From NCBI GenBank assembly GCA_964632945.1, contig CAZWCX010000093.1, positions 1-29,626 on the forward strand: DNA of 29,626 bases. The letters are read 5' to 3'. The position numbers and the translations under genes are program-made. This document shows positions 1-5,779 of the stretch, piece after piece. Below the pieces are notes generated by a model. The model saw nothing but the letters and a program-made list of their open reading frames with translations, did not search any database and was not told where the DNA came from. Positions within the stretch are counted from its first letter, which is position 1; each line of letters starts with the position of its first letter. Source of the DNA: CAZWCX01 sp964632945 (GTDB lineage: Bacteria; Planctomycetota; MHYJ01; WSZJ01; CAZWCX01).

Positions 1-3000
1 GTCTCGATGGGCGGGGCCGCGCTTGCGGGCGCGGCGAAGGCGATCAGCACGTCGCCGGGATGCACGCCGAGGTTCTCCGCCGGAGAGTCGGCAAAGACCT
101 CGAGCACGCGCACGTGCCGGGCCGGGACATCGCCGCGCAACACGGCGAGCAGCGCGGCAAAGCCCTCGTCGTCCCGCAGCGCCGCCAAGTCGGGATCCGA
201 CGCGGTCCGGTCGGCGTCGCTCCAACCGCGGCGCACGGCTTCCTCGAGCGCCGCGAGGGCCAGAAGCCTCCAGTCCGCCGGGTCCGACCCGGCGCCGCAC
301 ACCGCAATCCAAGGCCGCCCGAGCTGCGGGTCCGCACCCGCGCGTTCGCCCAGCTCGCGCAGGGCGGACGCGTCGGCGCCCGCGGCCAGCCATTGCCCAG
401 GGTCCTGCTCCTGCGCGCCCACGGCGAGGCAGCAGGCCAGATGGTAGGCGGGATTCGGGTCGGCGGGGTCGGCGCGCGCGAGCAGGTCCAGGAGCGGCAG
501 GGCGGCGGCGTGGCGTCCGGCCGCGACGTGCGCGGCCGCCGACCGTTGCAGCTCGGCGTGTCGCGCGGCGGGGAGGAAAGGCGCCGCGCCCACGGTCGCG
601 GGCGTGGCGGTGGCCCGCGCGAGCGGCACGGGACGGCCGAAGGCGGGGTCTTCCCGCAGCAGGTCGTCCCCGTCGAACGGCTCCCCGGTGTCCCGATCGC
701 AGGGGATCGGAACCAGGATCGGCGGGGCCTGCTTGGGCATGTACCGGTAGAGGTACGCCACCACCGTCTCCGCGGCGAGGTCGGTCGGCAGCTCGAAGCG
801 CACGCGCACGGGACGCTCGCACCGCAGCAGGGCCCGGAACTTGGCGCCGCCGAAGTCCTGGACGAGTTGGGCGTACGCCGCCTCGCTGGTGCGGTCGCGG
901 TCGCTCTCGGCCTTGCGGAAGCGGTGCCAGTAGAGCTCGGCGAGGGCCTGGCGGGACTCCTCGTCCTCGCGCCAGAAGGTCGTGGCCTCCGTGAAGCGCG
1001 AAACGGCGATCGACCACAGGTTCTCGCGATCCAGGCATAGCTGCCGGAGTCGCTCCGTGTCGCGCCAACGGCCCAGCTTCATGCCGGCGCGCGACTCCGG
1101 TGCCGCCGCCTCCTCGGCCTTGCGCGCCTTTTCGACCGTCGCTTCCAGGCTTTCCGAGAGCGCCCGCTTTTCCTGCCAGCCGGCGAGCGCCGCCGACCCT
1201 TCCGCGCGCTTGCCGCCCGCCAGGGCCCGGCCCAGCAGGTCGCGGTAGCGCGCCACGTCCGGCGCGCGGTCGACCGCCCGGCGCGCGGCAGCCTCCGCCT
1301 TCCGCCATGCTCCGGCGCCGAGGTGTCGCGCCGCCTCCGCTCCGTCGATTCCCGCCTGGGCGAAATCGGCCAGCCGCTGGAAGTGCGCGTCCGGCGAGAG
1401 CCCGACCGCCTGCAGTCCGGCCGCCCGCGCCGCGGCACAGTGCGCGCCCGCGCGCCCCGCGGGTTCCAGCGCCGCCCCTCGCGGCGCGGCGACCCGCTGC
1501 GGATCCTGCGGCTGCGCCCGCTCCGCCTCCTCCACCACCGCCTGCGCTTGCTCTTCCGCGCGTCCCTCCGCCAGGTGCGCCTCGGTCGCCGCGGCCAGCC
1601 TCGCCAGGCGCCACCGTCGGATCCCCTCCGCGCCGCCCCACACCACCAGGAGCAGCAGCAGCGCGATGAGTCCCGCCGTCAGCGTTGCCATGCCCGGATT
1701 GCGCCGGGCTTTGCGCCACCACCTCCCCACCGGACCCACCGGCCGCGCCGTCACCGGCTCGCCCGCCAGCCAGCGCCGGCAATCGTCCGCCAGGTCGCCC
1801 ACGCTCGGGTAGCGATCCGCCGGCGCTTTCTGCAAACACTTCAAGCAGAGAGTCTCGGCGTCGCGGTCCAGGTCCGGCACCCGCGCGCGCGGCGGATCCG
1901 GGTCGGTGTCCTGCACCCGGCGGATCAACTCGGGCAGCGTCGTCGCGTCGGCGAACGGCGGAGCGCCGGTGAAGAGCTCGTACAGCGTCGCTCCCAGCGA
2001 ATAGACGTCGGCCCGACCGTCGACCTCCGCGGCCCGGCTGAATTGCTCCGGGCTCATGTAGAGCGGCGTGCCCAGCATCTGCCCGGTCTGCGTCAGCGTG
2101 CGCAGCGATGCGCCGGCCCTGGAGCGGGCGTCCATGCGGACCTCGTCCTCGGCGAACTTGGCGAGACCGAAGTCGATCACGCGGGCGGTCAGGGTTTCTT
2201 CCCGGGTCGCGCGGCTCCCGGACGGCCCATCCGACCGCTCGAGCGGCTTGCCGTCCCCGCGCTGGACGAAGACGTTGCGCGGCTTGATGTCGCGGTGCAG
2301 AATGCCCCGTGCGTGAGCGAAGCGCAGCGCCTCGGCAACCTGGCGGACGATCTCGACCGCGTCGCGGGGAGCCTGCGCACCCTCGCGCGCGAGGTCGGCC
2401 AGCTCCCGCCCCTGGACGAGCTCCATGGTGTAGTAGGGCTCGTCGCCGACCATGCCCACGTCGTACACCGGGACGATGCCGGGGTGGGCCAGGCCGGCCG
2501 CCGCACGCGCCTCACGCTGGAATCGGTCGATCGCATCACGGTCGGCGCGATCGCCGAGCCGCAGCACCTTCAGGGCGACCTCGCGTTTCAGGTCGGGGTC
2601 GAAGGCGCGGTAGACCGTGCCCATGCCGCCGTGGCCGAGTTCGCCGCGCAGCTCGTAGCGGCCGAAGCGCGCGTGCGCTCTCGCTTCCTGCGCGGGGGCC
2701 GGTGCGGCGGGGACCCGCAGCAGGGTGGAATCGCCGTCCGGCCCGCCGCGCCGGACCTGCCCGGCGGCCGGCCGCCGTTGCGTCGCCAGCGCCGCCTGCA
2801 GTTCCGGCTCGCCGATCGCCCGGCGCTCCAGGAGGATCTCGCCGAGGCGGCGCGGGTCGGCGCCCGCGCGCTGGTCGGCAAGCGCCTGCTCGACCGCCGC
2901 GGACGCGGCGAGGCCCCGGCGCACGAGGATGGCGCCGAGCAGCGCGTCCTCTTCGAGGACCAGGGCGCGCGCCTGCTCGTCGAGCAGTTCGGCGACCTGG

Positions 3001-3173
3001 TCGGGGGTGAGCGCGCCGGTCTCGACCAGCAGGACCCCGAGCGGGCGGGCGGTAACTCCGGCGGAGATGTCGCGATCCCGGCGGGCGAGAACGGCGGCGA
3101 GGGCGGGCTCGTCGATCCAGCCGCGCTCGACGGCGCGGCGGCCGAGCGGGAGATCGCGGGGCGAGGTCGGCAT
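1..3173 (-). CDS. Hanks-type Ser/Thr protein kinase with N-terminal MshEN-like repeats, one TM segment and C-terminal PDZ-like end (partial, 3' end outside window)
   Basis: About 1057 codons are visible from ATG 3173, which is preceded by GGAGG at 7 nt spacing; the gene leaves the window at the left edge. Residues 45-132 hold three repeats of the pattern LGxxLxxxG(A/L)xxxxxxxxLxxQ, like the N-terminal domain of GspE/MshE ATPases. The kinase domain spans about 172-470: glycine loop GELGHGGMG at 177-185, catalytic Lys202, HRD at 293-295, DFG at 334-336 and the GTPLYMSPEQ activation segment at 368-377. One hydrophobic segment (about 496-512) should anchor it in the inner membrane, with the kinase cytoplasmic and the roughly 540-residue remainder on the other side. 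That remainder is Ala/Arg-rich, probably helical repeat, and ends in a PDZ-like stretch (SPAENLGVHPGDVLIAF). All catalytic residues are present, so it should be active. Substrates are unknown. This architecture is common in Planctomycetota (family knowledge). Confidence 0.93.
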   Translation of the reverse strand, partial: MPTSPRDLPLGRRAVERGWIDEPALAAVLARRDRDISAGVTARPLGVLLVETGALTPDQVAELLDEQARALVLEEDALLGAILVRRGLAASAAVEQALADQRAGADPRRLGEILLERRAIGEPELQAALATQRRPAAGQVRRGGPDGDSTLLRVPAAPAPAQEARAHARFGRYELRGELGHGGMGTVYRAFDPDLKREVALKVLRLGDRADRDAIDRFQREARAAAGLAHPGIVPVYDVGMVGDEPYYTMELVQGRELADLAREGAQAPRDAVEIVRQVAEALRFAHARGILHRDIKPRNVFVQRGDGKPLERSDGPSGSRATREETLTARVIDFGLAKFAEDEVRMDARSRAGASLRTLTQTGQMLGTPLYMSPEQFSRAAEVDGRADVYSLGATLYELFTGAPPFADATTLPELIRRVQDTDPDPPRARVPDLDRDAETLCLKCLQKAPADRYPSVGDLADDCRRWLAGEPVTARPVGPVGRWWRKARRNPGMATLTAGLIALLLLLVVWGGAEGIRRWRLARLAAATEAHLAEGRAEEQAQAVVEEAERAQPQDPQRVAAPRGAALEPAGRAGAHCAAARAAGLQAVGLSPDAHFQRLADFAQAGIDGAEAARHLGAGAWRKAEAAARRAVDRAPDVARYRDLLGRALAGGKRAEGSAALAGWQEKRALSESLEATVEKARKAEEAAAPESRAGMKLGRWRDTERLRQLCLDRENLWSIAVSRFTEATTFWREDEESRQALAELYWHRFRKAESDRDRTSEAAYAQLVQDFGGAKFRALLRCERPVRVRFELPTDLAAETVVAYLYRYMPKQAPPILVPIPCDRDTGEPFDGDDLLREDPAFGRPVPLARATATPATVGAAPFLPAARHAELQRSAAAHVAAGRHAAALPLLDLLARADPADPNPAYHLACCLAVGAQEQDPGQWLAAGADASALRELGERAGADPQLGRPWIAVCGAGSDPADWRLLALAALEEAVRRGWSDADRTASDPDLAALRDDEGFAALLAVLRGDVPARHVRVLEVFADSPAENLGVHPGDVLIAFAAPASAAPPIE

Positions 3174-3774
3174 TCGCGGGCCTCCGGGTGAGGGACGGGC
3201 GCGGGGCCGGCGCCCGGCGTCCAACACAGGCATACGGAATTCGCGGGTGAACCTCCAGTGGAATGCGTATCGGCAAGGCGCCCGCGATCCATCCCGTCCG
3301 CGCGCGCAATTCTGCGCGCGCGCCGGCCGCTCGGCGACCCGGGCTTGCTTCTCCGCCGCCGGGGGGCCCGCCCTGCCCACCGAACCGCGCGTGGCGGCGG
3401 CGCACGCCGGGCGGCAGGAACGGTTCCGGCGGGGACGGACGTCCCGACACGATGGGGTTCGAAACCGGGCAGACCCTGCGGTTCCTGGCGGCGGGGGCGA
3501 ACGTGAAGGTGTCGGGGTTCGGCGTGAGGGTAACGTGATGCGCAACTACGCGCGCAGGCCGAGTCCGCCTGTCGTGTTCCCCAGGATCTTCGCGCAGAAG
3601 GCTCCGGAAGCGGGGAGAGGAATCGGCGCGATCAAGCAGCGCACCCGCAACCGTCCGGTCGCCGATTCGGCGTGGCGTCCGATCGACTCGCGCGGGTCGC
3701 CGACGGCTCGACCGCGCCGGATTCGACGACGCACCGGGGTCGGCAGGCGGACGATTCCGCCGCAGCCGCCCGGC
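3174..3774. other. 600-base stretch without a convincing gene
   Basis: Between the kinase start and the end of the lysine-rich secreted gene I see no reading frame with sensible protein composition; the open frames are Arg/Pro/Ala-rich shadows. It should hold the kinase promoter near 3174-3260, but I find only weak boxes there. It also contains the 10-bp hairpin listed separately. The rest could be a long leader or degenerate sequence. Confidence 0.5.
3299..3322. repeat. GC-alternating hairpin with 10-bp stem
   Basis: Arms at 3299-3308 and 3313-3322 are perfect reverse complements made almost wholly of CG steps, around the 4-base loop ATTC. No T-run follows on either side, so it is not a classic terminator. 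It lies about 125 bases upstream of the kinase start. It could be a structured leader or simple alternating purine-pyrimidine sequence. Confidence 0.4.
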
Positions 3775-4401
3775 CTAGCGCGCCTTCTCCTGCTTCTCTT
3801 CCGCCTTCTTGTCGCCGGACTTCTTTGCCGGCTTCTTGTCCTTCGTCGGCCCCTGCTTCGAGGAGGTCGAGGACGAGGAGGACTTGCGCAGCGGGTAGCG
3901 CACGAACTTTCCGCTGCCGCCGCGGCCCCATTCGCCGCGCGAATAGGTGGGCGCCCGGCCGACCGTCGGCGCCTTCCCCACACGCGGGGCGTGGGGGATG
4001 GTCGGGGCCGTCTTGATCCGCGGCGCCGACGGGACGCGACTGGCGCTCTTGAAGCGCGAGCCGCCGCGGCGCCACCCGGACTCGGACTTCTTCCCGAGGA
4101 TGCCGACGACGAACCGCTGGCCCGTCGGGCGGACCTTCTTCTTCTCTTCCTTGGGCGGGGACTTCTTGTCCGCCTTGTCATCGCCGGTCGGTTTCTTGCC
4201 GGAGTCTTTGCCCTTGGCTTTGTCCTTGTTCTTGTCCTTCTCCGCGTCCTTCTTCGCATCTCGGGACGCGACATTGCGCGGGACCTTCCGCATCGGCGGG
4301 GACATCAGGTCGATCTCCCACACGTTCCCCCAGTCCTGGGCCGACGCCGAGGGGGTCAGGAGGAAGGCGAGAGCGACGGCGGTGATCCAGAGCCGGATCA
4401 T
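3775..4401 (-). CDS. Secreted lysine-rich, low-complexity protein of unknown function
   Basis: 208 aa. ATG 4401 has GGAGGG 7 nt upstream. Residues 1-21 form a signal peptide (MIRLW, hydrophobic core, cleavage likely after SASA before QDW). Residues about 45-90 are dominated by Lys, Asp and Glu. A middle section has loosely repeated AP-V/I-xx-AP units (about 125-155). Residues 160-208 carry a serine run followed by a second Lys-rich tail ending in KQEKAR. There is no recognisable enzyme domain. The basic low-complexity design after a signal peptide suggests a cell-envelope or polyanion-binding role, but this is inference. It has its own promoter (4461-4489) and is not in an operon. I do not recognise the family. 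Confidence 0.75.
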   Translation of the reverse strand: MIRLWITAVALAFLLTPSASAQDWGNVWEIDLMSPPMRKVPRNVASRDAKKDAEKDKNKDKAKGKDSGKKPTGDDKADKKSPPKEEKKKVRPTGQRFVVGILGKKSESGWRRGGSRFKSASRVPSAPRIKTAPTIPHAPRVGKAPTVGRAPTYSRGEWGRGGSGKFVRYPLRKSSSSSTSSKQGPTKDKKPAKKSGDKKAEEKQEKAR

Positions 4402-4460
4402 GGCGGAACCCTCCGGGAGCGGGACGCGAAGACGGGGCAGAGATCTCTTCGTCAGCCCTG

Positions 4461-4489
4461 ACCATAGAGGAGTCCGCGCCCAAGGTCAA
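4461..4489 (-). promoter_or_regulatory. Sigma70-type promoter for the lysine-rich secreted protein
   Basis: On the minus strand TTGACC (4489-4484) and TATGGT (4466-4461) are separated by exactly 17 bases. Transcription would begin near 4454, leaving a leader of about 50 nt before ATG 4401. The spacer overlaps the inverted repeat at 4470-4499. Confidence 0.65.
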
Positions 4490-4499
4490 GGGCGGACTC
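4470..4499. repeat. 8-bp inverted repeat overlapping the promoter of the secreted protein
   Basis: Arms GAGTCCGC (4470-4477) and GCGGACTC (4492-4499) flank 14 bases that include the -35 box. It sits just downstream of the methyltransferase stop at 4515. It could be an operator for the 4401 promoter or a structure ending the upstream operon; no T-run follows. Confidence 0.45.
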
Positions 4500-4514
4500 G
4501 GCTTGAGTTAATCA

Positions 4515-5282
4515 TTATGCGTTCCGCAGGACCGCGACCACGTAGTTGGCGGCCTTCCGGCCGTCGAACGGGCGGCCGATGCGGAAGCCGTCGTACCAGC
4601 CGACCAGGTGGAAGGGGGTGGGTTCGAGCAGGAGGAGGAATTCCTGGGGCAGGATGAACTTGTCCAGGTTGCGTTCGACGATTTGCCGGGTGCGGCGGCC
4701 TTCCCGGAGGGTCAGGCGCAGGGTTTCCTCGCGCAGTTGGCGGGACCAATCGAGCAGCCGGCGTTCGTACTCGACGCGGATGGCGATGCCGTCGACGCGC
4801 ACGTCTTCACGCCAGGCGCGGGCGATGTGGTCGGGGTGGCCCTCGACGACCATGTGGAGGACGTAGAGGCCGCCCGGTTTCAGGGACCGGGCCATGCATT
4901 CGAGGTGCCGCCTCAGTTCGGCGTTGGAGGAGCGGTAGAGGGAGCCGAAGAGGACGAACGCGAAGTCGGCTTTGGGCCTGAGATGGAACCGGCGCAGGTC
5001 GGCGCGAACGCCCCGGAAATCGGTGTCGAGGGCCGCGGCGCGCGCGGCGGCGTGGGCGAGCATGCGCGGGTTGCGGTCGAGGCCGACGTATCGGTAGCCG
5101 CGGCGGGCGGCTTCGGGCAGGTGCGCGCACGAGCCGCAGGCGACCTCCAGGAGGGTGCGGACGGGGACGCGAGAGAAGCGGGAGATGGCCTTCTCGAAGA
5201 AGTCCATCTCCCGCCGGAGGTCGCGGAAGGGGGCGAGGGCGCGCTCGTAGTCCGCCGGGTGGTCGTACGCGCGACGCGTCAT
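4515..5282 (-). CDS. Class I SAM-dependent methyltransferase
   Basis: 255 aa, start ATG 5282 with GGGAGG about 4 nt upstream; the frame stays open further upstream but that part overlaps the thioredoxin gene. Motif I is LLEVACGSC (44-52), motif II ends in GLDRNPRM (acidic Asp69 for the SAM ribose), motif IV is ADFAFVLFGSLY (about 106-116), and SLKPGGLYVLH (133-143) is the typical post-motif strand. The Rossmann fold is therefore clear, but the substrate is not. The C-terminal part (KFILPQEFLLLLE, GWYDGFRIGRPFDG) resembles small-molecule methyltransferases of the Methyltransf_25/11 type. The gap to the upstream thioredoxin stop is 19 nt, so the two are probably co-transcribed. Tandem stops (TAATGATTAA) end the gene. 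Confidence 0.9.
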   Translation of the reverse strand: MTRRAYDHPADYERALAPFRDLRREMDFFEKAISRFSRVPVRTLLEVACGSCAHLPEAARRGYRYVGLDRNPRMLAHAAARAAALDTDFRGVRADLRRFHLRPKADFAFVLFGSLYRSSNAELRRHLECMARSLKPGGLYVLHMVVEGHPDHIARAWREDVRVDGIAIRVEYERRLLDWSRQLREETLRLTLREGRRTRQIVERNLDKFILPQEFLLLLEPTPFHLVGWYDGFRIGRPFDGRKAANYVVAVLRNA

Positions 5283-5301
5283 CGGACCTCCCGGGGCCGG
5301 G

Positions 5302-5634
5302 CTACTTGGCGCCGACCAGCGGTTCCACCTTGGCCTTGATCTTGTCCGCGGAGGTGAGGCCGACCCAGCGCTCGGCCGCCTTGCCCTGGTGGAAGACGAT
5401 GACGGTCGGGACCGCGCGCACGCCGTACTGCGCGGCGACATCCATGTTGTCGAACGCGTCGATCTTGAACGCCTTGACCTTGCCGGGAAGCTCCGACTGG
5501 AGCTTTTCCAGGTGGGGCACCTGGGCGGGGCAACTCGGTCAGGTGGGCGTGTAGAAGTCCACGACCACGGGAACGCTGGCCTTGAGGACCTCGTTCTCGA
5601 ACGTGGCCGACGTGAGTTCGTTGACTCCGGCCAT
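5302..5634 (-). CDS. Thioredoxin with predicted selenocysteine in the active site (UxxC), in-frame TGA at codon 32
   Basis: 110 aa if TGA at 5541-5539 is read as Sec. ATG 5634 is preceded by TTGGAGAG 8 nt upstream. The chain reads MAGVNELTSATFENEVL, then VVVDFYTPT, the TGA, then PSC and PAQVPHLEKLQ. TGA occupies the first Cys of the thioredoxin CxxC, giving U-P-S-C. The frame is otherwise intact through KIDAFDNMDVAAQYGV, the cis-Pro motif RAVPTVIVF and the final helix, matching normal thioredoxin length (105-110). The usual Trp before the first Cys is replaced by Thr. Other genes here stop normally at TGA (11092, 21379, 24895), so UGA is not globally reassigned. Hairpins directly after TGA (5488-5524) could serve as the bacterial SECIS. 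Without Sec, only a 31-residue stub or a 72-residue fragment from an internal ATG would be made. The alternative is a TGC/TGT-to-TGA mutation or sequencing error. Confidence 0.82.
5488..5524 (-). promoter_or_regulatory. Candidate bacterial SECIS: tandem hairpins just 3' of the UGA
   Basis: In mRNA sense, CCAGGUG (5524-5518) pairs with CACCUGG (5514-5508): a 7-bp stem with a 3-nt loop, or 6 bp with loop GCCCC starting in G. The stem starts 14 nt after the UGA and the apical loop about 20 nt after, within the spacing expected for bacterial SECIS elements. Three bases later AAGCUCC (5505-5499) pairs with GGAGCUU (5494-5488) around loop AGUC, whose G-U resembles the SelB-contact bases of known elements; its loop begins 41 nt from the UGA, slightly far. 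Stem pairing is seen; the SelB role is inferred. Confidence 0.5.
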
Positions 5635-5680
5635 GGAGGACTCTCCAACGGGGGAAATTTTCCGATCCGATCCGCCTCCG

Positions 5681-5709
5681 CTTCTAGCGGAAAGCGGGGA
5701 GGGCGTCAA
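5681..5709 (-). promoter_or_regulatory. Predicted promoter of the thioredoxin-methyltransferase operon
   Basis: Minus strand TTGACG (5709-5704), 17-base spacer, TAGAAG (5686-5681). Start of transcription near 5674, about 40 nt before ATG 5634. It lies in the 145-bp divergent gap shared with the Tricorn-like gene. Confidence 0.5.
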
Positions 5710-5721
5710 ACGATTCCAATG

Positions 5722-5750
5722 CTGGCGGAGCGCGGCGTGCGCGGTACAAT
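5722..5750 (+). promoter_or_regulatory. Predicted promoter of the Tricorn-like protease gene
   Basis: TACAAT at 5745-5750 is a good -10 box; the hexamer 17 bases upstream (CTGGCG, 5722-5727) is only a weak -35. Predicted start near 5757, roughly 23 nt before ATG 5780. It is less than 15 bp from the -35 box of the divergent thioredoxin promoter, so joint regulation is possible. Confidence 0.4.
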
Positions 5751-5779
5751 GTGCCTCCCCCTGCTTGGAGGTCGAACCG

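Noticed and set aside
3263..3538. 91-aa plus-strand frame in the gene-free gap
   Set aside because: Composition is Arg/Pro/Ala-biased, there is no ribosome site and no similarity I recognise.
5302..5520. 72-aa thioredoxin fragment beginning at an internal ATG
   Set aside because: It lacks the first strand, first helix and active site, and has no ribosome site at suitable spacing; the upstream in-frame sequence through TGA completes the family fold.
4515..5648. 377-aa version of the methyltransferase
   Set aside because: The first 122 codons are the thioredoxin gene read in another frame; the methyltransferase start at 5282 has its own ribosome site.
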